This document shows, piece after piece, positions 6,758 through 14,833 of a stretch of DNA of 27,184 nucleotides. The DNA is from Anaerolineales bacterium UBA7227. GTDB taxonomy: Bacteria > Chloroflexota > Anaerolineae > Anaerolineales > Villigracilaceae. Location of the stretch: contig DKTP01000146.1 of the NCBI GenBank assembly GCA_002473085.1, forward strand, positions 1-27,184, written 5' to 3'. How positions within the stretch are numbered: the stretch's first letter is position 1; each line of letters starts with the position of its first letter. Position numbers and translations under genes: made by a program. The notes below the pieces were generated by a model. It was not told the origin of the DNA and did not search any database. It saw nothing but the letters and a program-made list of their open reading frames with translations.

Positions 6758-7801
6758 ATGACCCGACTCCGCCTCCTCCTTCTCCTCGCCCTGGCGTTGA
6801 CCGCCTGCAATTTACCCGACGCGCAAACCGCCGCGCCCTCGCCGACGACGATCCCCGCATCCACCCCGACGCCCACAGCGGCCGCGACCCAAACGGCGCT
6901 TCCCACGCCCCAGCCGGATATCCCCCTCGGCGCCGCCGAGAATCCCATCGTCCTCGCGCTGATCCCCTCCCGCGAGCAGGCCATCCCTGACTCCGCGCGC
7001 GACGTGGCCGCGCAACTCTCGCAAATGACGGGACTCGTCGTCGTCCCCTACGCGCCCGCCACCTACAAGGAAGTGATCGCCGCGCTCGCCGAGGGACGCG
7101 TCCACATCGCCATACTGCCGCCCTTCGCCTACATCCTCGCGCACGAGAAGGCCCGCGCCGACATCGCCCTCGCCACTATCGTCCTCGGCCAGGACATGAG
7201 CGCGGCGCAGTTCCTCGTCAACCGCAAGATGATCGAGGACCGCGTCTTCACGCAATACTACGACGAGGAAACCGGCGCCAACCTCGCGGACGCGTCCGCC
7301 GCGCTGAAACAATTCGCGGACAAAAAACCCTGCTGGACGGATCCCTACTCCGCGACGGGCTACGTCCTGCCGCTGGGCATCCTCAACGAAAACGGGATCG
7401 CCACGCGTCCTGGCGCGTTCGTGCAGGGACATGCCACCGTCGTCAAATCGCTCTACCAGGACAGCCAGGGACTCGTCTGTCAGTTCGGCGCGACCATCGC
7501 CGACGCGCGCGTCTTCATCGCCTCGGGCTACGGCGACGCGGCCGAAAAGGTGGCAATCGTCTGGAAGACGGAAGCCGTCGTCCCGTTCGACGGAATCGTC
7601 TACGCGCAGTCGCTGCCCGACGAAATGCGCGTGAGCGTCAGCGCGGCCTTCCTGTCCATGATCCAGACCGAGGAGGGGAACGCCGCCCTGCGCGACGCCT
7701 TCCAGGTTGACGGGTTCAAACTGGCGGACGACACGCTCTACAATCCCCTCCGCCGCCTCCTTGACAAATCGGGATTATTGTTAACCGAACTCGTAAGATG
7801 A
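6758..7801 (+). CDS. phnD: PhnD-like phosphonate/phosphite ABC transporter substrate-binding lipoprotein (first copy)
   Basis: The signal peptide ends with a lipobox (LTAC, C17). A Pro/Thr/Ala-rich linker follows to about residue 52. The PhnD fold begins at NPIVLALIPSREQA and shows the family features: SQMTGLVVVPYAPATYKEVIAALAEGRVHIAILPPFAY, CWTDPYSATGYVLPLGIL and GYGDAAEKVAIVWKT. It should bind an oxyanion such as a phosphonate or phosphite outside the cell. It differs clearly from the second copy at 7925, so the two may bind different ligands. It precedes the second copy, PhnC and PhnE on the same strand. No ribosome binding site is seen before the ATG. Confidence 0.88.
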   Translation: MTRLRLLLLLALALTACNLPDAQTAAPSPTTIPASTPTPTAAATQTALPTPQPDIPLGAAENPIVLALIPSREQAIPDSARDVAAQLSQMTGLVVVPYAPATYKEVIAALAEGRVHIAILPPFAYILAHEKARADIALATIVLGQDMSAAQFLVNRKMIEDRVFTQYYDEETGANLADASAALKQFADKKPCWTDPYSATGYVLPLGILNENGIATRPGAFVQGHATVVKSLYQDSQGLVCQFGATIADARVFIASGYGDAAEKVAIVWKTEAVVPFDGIVYAQSLPDEMRVSVSAAFLSMIQTEEGNAALRDAFQVDGFKLADDTLYNPLRRLLDKSGLLLTELVR

Positions 7802-7836
7802 CCGAAATTTTAAGGCGATTGTCAGACCAGTACCAC

Positions 7837-7865
7837 TTGCACTGACTCCGAAAACGCGCTATCAT
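7837..7865 (+). promoter_or_regulatory. Candidate sigma-70 promoter for the second phnD
   Basis: A weak TTGCAC at 7837-7842 and TATCAT at 7860-7865 are separated by 17 bases. The predicted transcript would start near 7872 and contain a hairpin (arms TGCAGGG/CCCTGCA, 7876-7893) before the strong ribosome binding site at 7909-7918. Confidence 0.45.
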
Positions 7866-7924
7866 CAATTCATTGTGCAGGGGCGTCCCTGCAAATCTTT
7901 ATTCTCTCAGAGGAGAAGAATCCA

Positions 7925-9058
7925 ATGACCAAGCGAATTTCTATCCTGTTCGCCCTGCTCGTGGTGTTGGCTCTGGCGCTTTCCGCCTGCGGGCCCGCCG
8001 CAACGCCGACCGCCGCTCCCACCGAGCCGCCCACCAAAGCCCCCACCGAAGCGCCGCCCACCGAGGCTCCCACTGAAGCGCCGCCCACCGAGGCTCCCAC
8101 GGCCGTCCCGCCGACCAACACCCCGCCTCCGCCTCCCGTCTGCGATAAACTGGCGGACGCGCCCGCGGCTCCCGCGGCCGGCGAACTCGGTTCCGCCGAG
8201 AACCCCATCGTCATCACCTTCGTTCCGTCCGGCGACACCGGTAAGATCGCCAAGGCCGGCGGCGCCATCGCCGAATGCCTGAGCCAGATGACCGGCCTCG
8301 TCTTCAAGGAAGAAGTTGGCACCAGCTTTGCCGCCTCCATCGAGGCCATGGGCGCAGAGAAGGCTCACGTTGGTTTCCTCAACACCTTCTCCGCCGTGCT
8401 TGCCCAGTCGAAGTATGAAGTGTTCCCCGTCCTGCTCGCGATCCGCAAATACAACACAAACGCCGTGGATCCCGACAAAGACATGGCCGGCACGCCCGCG
8501 CCGTTCTACAAGGGACAGTTCATCGCCAACGTCGACTCCGGCATCAAGAGCTTCGCCGACCTGAAGGGCAAGACCTTCTGCTTCGTTGACCCGAACTCCG
8601 CCTCCGGCTACATCATCCCGAACATCGTCCTCAAAGCCAACGGCATCGATTCGGACACCGACTTCAAAGCCGTGCAGATGGCCGGATCGCACAACAACGT
8701 GGCGATCGCCGTGTACAAGGGCGACTGCGACGCGGGCGTGACGTACGTTGACGTGCTGACCGACAGTTCCGCCAACCTGGCGGCGACCTATCCCGACATC
8801 GCCCAGAAGGTGATGCCGTTCGCCGTCACCGACAAGATCCCGAACGACGGTATGCAGTTCATCAAGAATCTGGACCCGAAACTGCAGGCTATCATTATCG
8901 AAGGCATGCTCGCCATGGCGCAGGATCCCGGCGGCAAGGCCATCCTCAAGAGCCTGTACAACTACGACTCCTTGACAAAAGTTGAAGCCAACACCTACGA
9001 CGGCTTCATCGCCGTCCTCAAAGCGGCCGGCGTCGATCCCGCGTCGCTCGTCAAATAA
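7925..9058 (+). CDS. phnD: PhnD-like phosphonate/phosphite ABC transporter substrate-binding lipoprotein (second copy)
   Basis: A lipobox ends at LSAC (C22). Then comes a low-complexity linker rich in PTEAPPTEAP units (about residues 26-72), partly encoded by two copies of a 27-base unit at 8051-8104. The binding domain starts at NPIVITFVPSGDTGKIAKAGG. It has SQMTGLVFKEEVGTSFAAS, EKAHVGFLNTFSAVLAQ and FVDPNSASGYIIPNIVL, all typical of PhnD. AGAGGAGAAG provides a strong ribosome binding site. With its own likely promoter and a terminator directly after it, this copy can be expressed more strongly than the downstream PhnC and PhnE genes, as is usual for binding proteins. The ligand is unknown because no C-P lyase or phosphonatase gene is present in the window. 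Confidence 0.93.
   Translation: MTKRISILFALLVVLALALSACGPAATPTAAPTEPPTKAPTEAPPTEAPTEAPPTEAPTAVPPTNTPPPPPVCDKLADAPAAPAAGELGSAENPIVITFVPSGDTGKIAKAGGAIAECLSQMTGLVFKEEVGTSFAASIEAMGAEKAHVGFLNTFSAVLAQSKYEVFPVLLAIRKYNTNAVDPDKDMAGTPAPFYKGQFIANVDSGIKSFADLKGKTFCFVDPNSASGYIIPNIVLKANGIDSDTDFKAVQMAGSHNNVAIAVYKGDCDAGVTYVDVLTDSSANLAATYPDIAQKVMPFAVTDKIPNDGMQFIKNLDPKLQAIIIEGMLAMAQDPGGKAILKSLYNYDSLTKVEANTYDGFIAVLKAAGVDPASLVK
8051..8104 (+). repeat. 27-base tandem repeat in the PhnD linker
   Basis: Two adjacent copies of a unit beginning GCGCCGCCCACCGAGG encode nine-residue APPTEAPT(E/A) units. The copies differ only at the end. Slippage here would change the tether length of the lipoprotein without affecting its fold. 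Confidence 0.75.
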
Positions 9059-9068
9059 ACTGCGCGTC

Positions 9069-9102
9069 AAACCTGGCGGGCCTCGGCGCCCGCCAGGTTT
9101 TT
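9069..9102 (+). terminator. Rho-independent terminator after the second phnD
   Basis: Perfect 13-base arms AAACCTGGCGGGC and GCCCGCCAGGTTT with a six-base loop run into a T-tract. Partial read-through would give lower expression of phnC and phnE than of phnD. Confidence 0.85.
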
Positions 9103-9133
9103 AGTTTTCATCCCAACTCCAACCCGTGTCCAC

Positions 9134-9892
9134 ATGCTGAAAATCGAAAACCTCACCAAGGTCTACCCCAACGGAACGCAGGCGCTGAAAGACGTCAGTT
9201 TTGAAGTGAAAGACGGCGAATTCCTGGCCGTGATCGGATTGAGCGGCTCCGGGAAATCCACGCTTCTGCGCTGCATCAATCGGTTGATCGAACCGACCTC
9301 CGGCAAAGTCTACTGGGACGACCAGGACGTCACCACTGCCTCGAGCGGAGAGATGCGCAAGATCCGCCGGCAGATCGGCATGATCTTCCAGCAATTCAAC
9401 CTGGTGAAGCGTTCTTCCGTCTTTACCAACGTCCTGTCGGGCCGCCTGGGATACGTCAACACTTTTTCGAGTTCCCTGCATCTCTTTTCGCCCGAAGACC
9501 ACGAGCGGGCCATGTCCAGCCTCGAACAGGTCGGGCTGGCGGACAAAGTCCACGTGCGCGCCGACTCCCTCTCAGGCGGGCAGCAGCAACGCGTCGGGAT
9601 CGCCCGCGCCCTGATGCAGGAACCCAAACTGATCCTGGCGGACGAACCGGTCGCTTCGCTCGATCCCGTGCTGGCGCACTCGATCCTCAAGTATCTCGAG
9701 CAATTGAACAAAGAGCGCGGCATCACCGTCCTTTGCAGCCTGCACTTCCTCGACCTCGTTCATCGTTACGCCACCAGCGCCATCGCGCTCAAAGATGGCG
9801 AAGTGGTCTTCCAGGGCCTGCCGGAGCAAATTGACGACGCGCAATTCAAAGCCATTTACGGACAAGAAGCGGAACGAGTTTCAGTTGTCTAG
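9134..9892 (+). CDS. phnC: PhnC-like ABC transporter ATP-binding protein
   Basis: A complete ABC ATPase of 252 residues: Walker A GLSGSGKST near 36-44, Q-loop IFQQFNLV, signature LSGGQQQRVGIARAL, Walker B LILADEPVASLDP and a switch histidine in LCSLHFLDL. The spacer segment VFTNVLSGRLGYVNTFSSSLHLFSPEDHERA is characteristic of the PhnC subgroup. It should power uptake with the downstream permease. The start is placed at MLKIENLTKVYPNG; there is no clear ribosome binding site. The gene begins 31 bases after the terminator, so expression probably depends on read-through or on a promoter not recognised here. Confidence 0.95.
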   Translation: MLKIENLTKVYPNGTQALKDVSFEVKDGEFLAVIGLSGSGKSTLLRCINRLIEPTSGKVYWDDQDVTTASSGEMRKIRRQIGMIFQQFNLVKRSSVFTNVLSGRLGYVNTFSSSLHLFSPEDHERAMSSLEQVGLADKVHVRADSLSGGQQQRVGIARALMQEPKLILADEPVASLDPVLAHSILKYLEQLNKERGITVLCSLHFLDLVHRYATSAIALKDGEVVFQGLPEQIDDAQFKAIYGQEAERVSVV

Positions 9893-9934
9893 TTCCCCTT
9901 TGCGTACAACAAATATTTTTCAAAAGAACCTTTC

Positions 9935-11995
9935 ATGACGCCTCCAGAACGCGCCCCATCGACTCATGCCCACCCTGCGGCGTTCATCCTTGCCTCCCTG
10001 CTGGCGCCGGGTTTGGGACAGTTCCTCCTGAAAAAACGCGGGACGGGACTGATCGTCTTTTTGACCGCGGCCGCTTCGTCGTTTTTGATCGCCTGGTCGC
10101 TGTCCCGTCAAAACATCGGCAAGGTTGTCGTTGGCAATTTAACCACAAGCTGGCTCTGGCTTCCGCTGATCCTCTTTTGGGGATGGAACATTCTCGACGT
10201 ACGAGCCCGCCTCGCCAACAAACGCTTCAGTCTCCTGCCTGCCATCCTGTTCATCGGCGTCATTCTCTACTTCATCGCCTGGAACGTGACTGACGTGAAT
10301 TTGGACCGGCTCGTGAAGCGTTTTGGCGACGCCCGCACGGTGGCGACCAACCTGCTCAACCCGGACATGGTCACCATCTCCATCGGCGGCGAAGACCAGA
10401 TCTGCGCCTGGAAATGCCTGTACGAATACGCGGACGCCAAACTCCACAACCGTCCGCCCGCGGGCGTCATCCGCGCCAGCGACAATTTGCTCGACATCGT
10501 CGGCCGGATGAAGATGCGTCCCGCTCCCAAATGGCAAGTCGCCCTCGGGCTGGCGCAGCCAGACGAGAAGGTCAACTCGTTCGTCGCCGGCTCGATGATC
10601 GAGACCATCGCCATGGGTTTGATGGCGACGATCTTCTCCACCATCCTCGCCGTCCCGGTCAGTTTTCTCGCGGCGCGCAACATCATGTCGCGCGTCCCCG
10701 GCGGGACCTTCGTTTACTATATCATGCGCACTCTCCTGAACGTCGTGCGCGCCATTGATACCATCGTCTGGGGGTTGATCGTCATCGTCTGGGTGGGACT
10801 GGGAAGTTTCGCGGGCGTCATCGCGTTGACCATCCACTCGGTGGCCGCGCTGGGGAAATTATTCTCGGAGGAAATCGAACACATAGACCCCGGCCCGGTG
10901 GAAGCCGTCACGGCTACGGGCGCGAATTTGATCCAAAACATCCGCTACGCGGTCATCCCGCAGATCACGCCGTCCTTCCTCGCCTACGCCCTCCTGCGCT
11001 GGGACATCAACATGCGCTCCGCCACGATCGTCGGCTTTGTGGCCGGCGGCGGCATCGGCTTCTTCGTGGTGGAGACCACGCGCCTGGGCGGTTACCAGCA
11101 ATACGCCACCGCGCTATGGGCGGTGGTCATCGTGATCGTCCTCGTGGACTACGTCAGCGCGAGGTGGCGCGAGGCGATCTTGCGAGACCAGCCCAAAAAG
11201 GAGGAAGTCAAGCGGACCGCCTGGGAAAAAATCCGCCTGGCGTTCTACGTCATTCTGGGAGTCGCCGCCTTCGTCTACTGCTGGGACATCGCCGAGATCA
11301 GCATTAAGAGCATGTTCAACCCCGGCAAAAATTTTGGCCGCCTGATTTTGGACTTCGTGAGCATAGACCTCTCGCCGAAGGTCTTTCAAACCGTCTTCCA
11401 GCAAATGCTGGTGACCATCTTCCAGGCCATGCTCGCCACCACGCTCGGCGCGCTCCTGGCGTTGCCGTTCAGTTTCCTGGCCGCCAAAAATCTCACCGGT
11501 CGCAGCCGCCTCTCGGCGTGGATTTATTACCTGACGCGCGCCATGTTCAACATCCTGCGCTCCATCGAAGCCCTGCTCTATGTGGTAATCTTCGTGTTCT
11601 GGGTGGGGATCGGCCCGTTCGCCGGCATGTTGGCGCTGGCGGTCACTTCATTCGCGTTGATCGGCAAGTTGTTCTCGGAAGCCATCGAAAACATCGACGT
11701 GGGTCCCATCGAAGCGGTCACCGCCACCGGCGCCAACCGCTTGCAGACGATCGTCTACGCCATCATTCCGCAGATCGTCCCGCCTTTCGTCTCATATCTG
11801 ATCTATCAATGGGACATCAACATCCGCATGGCGACCATCGTCGGGTTCGCGGGCGGCGGCGGGATCGGCCTGACGCTGACAACCTACTTCGGGTCGCTGC
11901 AATACCACAAAGCCGGGACGGTCGTCGCGATGATCGTCGTCGTCGTGGCGCTGATGGATTTCGCCAGCGCGAAACTGCGCCAAAGTCTGGTTTGA
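9935..11995 (+). CDS. phnE: Tandem PhnE-PhnE phosphonate-type ABC permease (single polypeptide)
   Basis: At 686 residues it is more than twice the usual PhnE length. It holds two permease domains, about 215-415 and 485-686, each with its own EAA loop: EAVTATGAN near 323 (followed by YAVIPQITPSF) and again near 592 (followed by YAIIPQIVPPF). Each is followed by WDIN(M/I)R and ATIVGF(V/A)(A/G)GGGIG. The two halves are clearly homologous, so a pseudo-dimeric channel can form from one chain. Before them, residues 15-115 add several membrane helices (APGLGQFLLKKRGTGLIVF and onward), followed by an extracytoplasmic stretch including GGEDQICAWKCLYEYADA that ordinary PhnE lacks. The gene starts 42 bases after phnC and ends before a strong terminator. 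Confidence 0.93.
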   Translation: MTPPERAPSTHAHPAAFILASLLAPGLGQFLLKKRGTGLIVFLTAAASSFLIAWSLSRQNIGKVVVGNLTTSWLWLPLILFWGWNILDVRARLANKRFSLLPAILFIGVILYFIAWNVTDVNLDRLVKRFGDARTVATNLLNPDMVTISIGGEDQICAWKCLYEYADAKLHNRPPAGVIRASDNLLDIVGRMKMRPAPKWQVALGLAQPDEKVNSFVAGSMIETIAMGLMATIFSTILAVPVSFLAARNIMSRVPGGTFVYYIMRTLLNVVRAIDTIVWGLIVIVWVGLGSFAGVIALTIHSVAALGKLFSEEIEHIDPGPVEAVTATGANLIQNIRYAVIPQITPSFLAYALLRWDINMRSATIVGFVAGGGIGFFVVETTRLGGYQQYATALWAVVIVIVLVDYVSARWREAILRDQPKKEEVKRTAWEKIRLAFYVILGVAAFVYCWDIAEISIKSMFNPGKNFGRLILDFVSIDLSPKVFQTVFQQMLVTIFQAMLATTLGALLALPFSFLAAKNLTGRSRLSAWIYYLTRAMFNILRSIEALLYVVIFVFWVGIGPFAGMLALAVTSFALIGKLFSEAIENIDVGPIEAVTATGANRLQTIVYAIIPQIVPPFVSYLIYQWDINIRMATIVGFAGGGGIGLTLTTYFGSLQYHKAGTVVAMIVVVVALMDFASAKLRQSLV

Positions 11996-12015
11996 TATTT
12001 AACGCCGCGAGATAA

Positions 12016-12056
12016 AAGAACCCCGTTTTCTTCGAGAAAGCGGGGTTCTTCTTTTT
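12016..12056. terminator. Bidirectional rho-independent terminator
   Basis: Sixteen-base arms (12016-12031 and 12035-12050; AAGAACCCCG.../...CGGGGTTCTT, one G-U pair) enclose a three-base loop, with CTTTTT after the hairpin on the plus strand and a TTTTA run on the minus strand. It separates the convergent permease and methyltransferase genes and can stop transcription from both sides. Confidence 0.9.
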
Positions 12057-12945
12057 ACATCGGCTGGCGAAAATCGTAGATGCCGTCGCGGAACTCGTAG
12101 CGGCGTCCGCAGGCGGGACAGTCCGCCTCCGCGTCTTTCTGGACGAGCGGGCTGTGTCCGCATTCGGGACAGCGGAACGCGATCCCGTTGTAGGTCGGGA
12201 TACTATCCCGGCCGACGCGTCTTGCGCGGACAAACACCGACGGCGTGAACTGGAAGAACTCCCCCGTCGGCTGGACGAGACCGTCGAGCGCGGCCAGCCG
12301 CTTCGTCGGGACGACACGTTTCAGCAGCCCGACGCGGAAGTGCGAAACCGTCCGCTTTGCTTCGACGGCGAATCCCGCCTCGGTCAGCCAGTCGAAGACC
12401 GCGCCTGGGTGGAAGTCGAAATTCAGCGCGGCGAACTCGACGGGGTCGCGCGTGAACGGGTTCCAGTCCTGCCGGCGCAGCAGCCAGCGCAGGATCGCCT
12501 TCAAGTTTCGCTTGTTCGCAAATTCCAAAACGAAGACCGCGCCGGGCTGGAGGACGCGCGCCGCCTGCGCGAGGGCCTTCGGCGCGTCTGCCATGTGATG
12601 CAGCGTGCGGATCATCGTCGCGCCGTCGAAGAGACCGTCCGCGAACGGGAGGCGGTAGGCGTCCGCCGCGACGTAGACGTACTTGTCCGAGCGACCGAGC
12701 CGCGCCTGCGCCTGTTCGAGTTGGGTGCGCGAGTAGTCGAGCAGGACGATCCGCTCGAAGCCCGCGTAACGCGGCGTGTTCCGTCCCGCGCCCGCGCCAA
12801 GTTCGAGCATGAGACGTCCGCCCGACGGGAGGAGATGTTTCAGCGCGATGGCCTCGGCCGCGTCTTCGTACGCGCGTCCGCCTTTATCCCAGAAGGAAGT
12901 CTGGTAGTCGGAGTCGGTGTAATCGCAAACGGGAGGGGTGGTCAT
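12055..12945 (-). CDS. Class I SAM-dependent methyltransferase with C-terminal zinc ribbon
   Basis: The SAM-binding motif ELGAGAGRN lies near residue 48. LLDYSRTQLEQA, AADAYRLPFADGLFDGATMIRTLHHM and LQPGAVFVLEF follow, giving a complete methyltransferase fold. The last 40 residues hold a four-cysteine ribbon (C259-x2-C262 and C276-x2-C279) followed by YEFRDGIYDF, which resembles Trm112-like tails. The substrate cannot be read from the sequence. The gene is downstream of ugd on the minus strand, separated by about 110 bases of repeats and a terminator-like hairpin, so co-expression is uncertain. Its 3' end abuts the bidirectional terminator. Confidence 0.88.
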   Translation of the reverse strand: MTTPPVCDYTDSDYQTSFWDKGGRAYEDAAEAIALKHLLPSGGRLMLELGAGAGRNTPRYAGFERIVLLDYSRTQLEQAQARLGRSDKYVYVAADAYRLPFADGLFDGATMIRTLHHMADAPKALAQAARVLQPGAVFVLEFANKRNLKAILRWLLRRQDWNPFTRDPVEFAALNFDFHPGAVFDWLTEAGFAVEAKRTVSHFRVGLLKRVVPTKRLAALDGLVQPTGEFFQFTPSVFVRARRVGRDSIPTYNGIAFRCPECGHSPLVQKDAEADCPACGRRYEFRDGIYDFRQPM

Positions 12946-12946
12946 G

Positions 12947-12978
12947 TAGTCTGATAGTCGAATAGTCTGATAGTCAAA
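12947..12978. repeat. Four 8-base tandem units (TAGTCNNA type)
   Basis: TAGTCTGA, TAGTCGAA, TAGTCTGA and TAGTCAAA follow each other directly upstream of the methyltransferase start. The same words recur in the adjacent hairpin at 12998-13034. Confidence 0.65.
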
Positions 12979-12997
12979 TCATCGCGCGATCTCAAAA

Positions 12998-13034
12998 GTA
13001 GTCGGATAATCGGTCAGGCCGACTATCCGACTAC
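12998..13034 (-). terminator. Hairpin of TAGTCGGA units, possible terminator for ugd
   Basis: Sixteen-base arms at 12998-13013 and 13019-13034 pair with one mismatch around a five-base loop. On the minus strand the stem is followed by TTTTGAG, so it could act as a weak terminator 20 bases after the ugd stop. It is built from the same TAGTC words as the neighbouring tandem array, so it may primarily be a repeat element. Confidence 0.5.
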
Positions 13035-13054
13035 GAGGCCAAGCGACAACGAGA

Positions 13055-14365
13055 CTACTTGCCGTTGAACCCGCGCCCGATCGAGCGGTACTCGAAGCCC
13101 ATCTCCTTCATCAACTTCGGGTCGTAGATGTTGCGCCCGTCGAAGATGATGGGAGATTTGAGCAGGCTCTTCACTTTTTCGAGGTTGAGTTGCTTGAATT
13201 CGTTCCATTCGGTGACGACGATGAGCGCGTCGCAGCCCGCCGCCATGTCGTACGGATTGTCGCAGAACTCCACCGCGGGCAGGAGCGGACGGGCGACTTC
13301 CATCGCGACGGGATCGTAGCCGCGTACTTTCGCGCCGCCTTCGATCAATTCGCGGGCGATGTCAATGGACGGCGCGTCGCGCATGTCGTCCGTGTTCGGT
13401 TTGAACGCCAGCCCGAGCAGCCCGACCGTCTTGCCCTTGAGCGAACCGCCCAGCAGTTCCTCCGTCCGTTTGACGGCGGACTTGCGCCGGTCGTAGTTGA
13501 CGCGCATCGCCGAGTCGAGGATGGGCGTCTCGAGCGAGCGTTCTTTTGCCATGTACGCCAGCGCCTGCACGTCCTTCGGGAAGCACGAGCCGCCCCAGCC
13601 CAGGCCCGCGTCGAGGAAGTACTTGCCGATGCGCGCGTCGTAACCCATGCCCGCCGCCACCTCCTTCACGTCCGCGCCGAAGGCCTCGCAGATGTCGGCC
13701 ACTTCGTTCATGAACGAGATCTTCGTGGCAAGGAAGGCGTTGCTGGCGTACTTGATCATCTCCGCCGTGCGCAGGTCGGTGATGACGATGGGCGCGCGCA
13801 GGGGCAGGTGGAGTTGCGCCACCTTGTTGGCGGCTTCCCTGTCCAGCGAGCCGATGACGGTGCGATGCGGGCCCATGAAGTCGCCGATGGCCGACCCTTC
13901 GCGCAAGAATTCGGGACACGACACCACCGAGAACGGGACCGGCTTGGGCTGCGCGTCCTTCACAATGTCAGCCACCCAGTCTCCCGTCCCGATCGGAACC
14001 GTGGACTTGTTGATGATGATGAGCGGCGCGGTCATATTCTCCGCTATCGAGCGGGCCGCGGCCGCCACGTATTGCAGGTCCGCTTCGCCGTTCACGCCCG
14101 AGGGCGTCCCGACCGCGATGAAGGCAAACTCGCAGTCCTTCAGCGCGTCCTTGTACGAAGTCGTAAACGAAAGACGGCCCGCGTTCACATTCCGCTTCAC
14201 CAGCTCGTCGAGACCCGGCTCGTAGATGGGCATGATGCCCTTATTGAGATTTTCGATGCGTTTCTCGTTGACGTCCAGCGCGACCACCTTGTTGCCGAGA
14301 TCGGAAAAACACGCGCCCGTGACGATCCCGACGTAACCCACGCCAATCACACAAATCTGCTTCAT
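13055..14365 (-). CDS. ugd: UDP-glucose 6-dehydrogenase
   Basis: The enzyme oxidises UDP-glucose to UDP-glucuronate in two NAD-dependent steps. The 436-residue protein shows the NAD fingerprint GVGYVG at 8-13, D31 for [56 protein letters not shown] (active-site Lys/Asn region) and the catalytic Cys261 in GGSCFPKD. The C-terminal NAD/UDP domain includes [20 protein letters not shown] ribosome binding site precedes the ATG at a sensible distance. It lies 48 bases downstream of the response regulator gene on the same strand. With the nearby glycosyltransferase it suggests synthesis of an acidic surface polysaccharide or glycolipid. Confidence 0.96.
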   Translation of the reverse strand: MKQICVIGVGYVGIVTGACFSDLGNKVVALDVNEKRIENLNKGIMPIYEPGLDELVKRNVNAGRLSFTTSYKDALKDCEFAFIAVGTPSGVNGEADLQYVAAAARSIAENMTAPLIIINKSTVPIGTGDWVADIVKDAQPKPVPFSVVSCPEFLREGSAIGDFMGPHRTVIGSLDREAANKVAQLHLPLRAPIVITDLRTAEMIKYASNAFLATKISFMNEVADICEAFGADVKEVAAGMGYDARIGKYFLDAGLGWGGSCFPKDVQALAYMAKERSLETPILDSAMRVNYDRRKSAVKRTEELLGGSLKGKTVGLLGLAFKPNTDDMRDAPSIDIARELIEGGAKVRGYDPVAMEVARPLLPAVEFCDNPYDMAAGCDALIVVTEWNEFKQLNLEKVKSLLKSPIIFDGRNIYDPKLMKEMGFEYRSIGRGFNGK

Positions 14366-14413
14366 TTGAACCTCGTTTGAAAGAATTTACCTGCCGCGGC
14401 AGGCATGATATCG

Positions 14414-14806
14414 CTATTCCTGAAGATCCGCTCTCGCCTGTCTCAACAGCGCCGCCACCAATTTGTCGAACGACGCCACGTTGAGCGGCTTGGAGATGTA
14501 CCCGTCGCAGCCCGCGTCGATGGCGCGCTTGCGGTCGCCGGGCAGGGTATGCGCCGTCAACGCCAGCACGGGGATGCGCCGCGTCGCCTCGTTCGCCTTC
14601 AAAATCGTCGTCGCGCGCCAGCCGTCCAACTCGGGCATCGAAAGGTCCATCAAAATCAGGTCGGGCTGTTCCCGCCCGGCCGCTTCCACGCCTTCGATCC
14701 CGTTGGCGGCAAACAACGTCTCGTACCCGGCGCGCTCCAGCAAAAAACGCACCAGTTCGAAATTGTCCATATTATCTTCGACGACCAGGACTCTCGGTTT
14801 GCCCAT
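14414..14806 (-). CDS. Single-domain response regulator (CheY/DivK-like)
   Basis: The 130-residue protein is a lone receiver domain: acidic pair in VLVVEDNMDN (E10, D11), phosphoacceptor D54 in LILMDLSMPELDG, T84 in ALTAHT and K106 in ISKPL. There is no output domain, so it should act by protein contact or as a phosphate sink. The start at 14806 (MGKPRVLVVED) is chosen because longer reading frames upstream run through the divergent glycosyltransferase and have no homology. The ATG is preceded on the minus strand by TATATT seven bases away and no ribosome binding site. No partner kinase is adjacent; the nearest kinase is at 19612. Confidence 0.92.
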   Translation of the reverse strand: MGKPRVLVVEDNMDNFELVRFLLERAGYETLFAANGIEGVEAAGREQPDLILMDLSMPELDGWRATTILKANEATRRIPVLALTAHTLPGDRKRAIDAGCDGYISKPLNVASFDKLVAALLRQARADLQE

Positions 14807-14813
14807 CGGCTTA

Positions 14814-14826
14814 AATATACTACAAT
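14814..14826. promoter_or_regulatory. Overlapping divergent -10 boxes, both genes possibly leaderless
   Basis: On the minus strand TATATT (14819-14814) lies seven bases before the regulator ATG at 14806. On the plus strand TACAAT (14821-14826) lies seven bases before the glycosyltransferase ATG at 14834, with a weak TTGCCC -35 at 14799-14804. The two start codons are only 27 bases apart and neither has a ribosome binding site. Confidence 0.5.
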
Positions 14827-14833
14827 TGGCGAC

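Noticed and set aside
7907..9070. 387-codon minus-strand frame opposite phnD
   Set aside because: It is long only because of the GC-rich repetitive linker; composition is Gly/Val/Arg/Asp-biased. The plus strand encodes an unmistakable lipoprotein.
14390..14403. 14-base palindrome CCTGCCGCGGCAGG between the regulator and ugd
   Set aside because: It is short, GC-only and easily expected by chance at this base composition, with no clear T-run to make it a terminator.
14405..14833. N-terminal extension of the glycosyltransferase frame
   Set aside because: It overlaps the response regulator on the other strand and shows no GT sequence. The start at 14834 matches the usual MRLLFVADG beginning and the adjacent -10 box.
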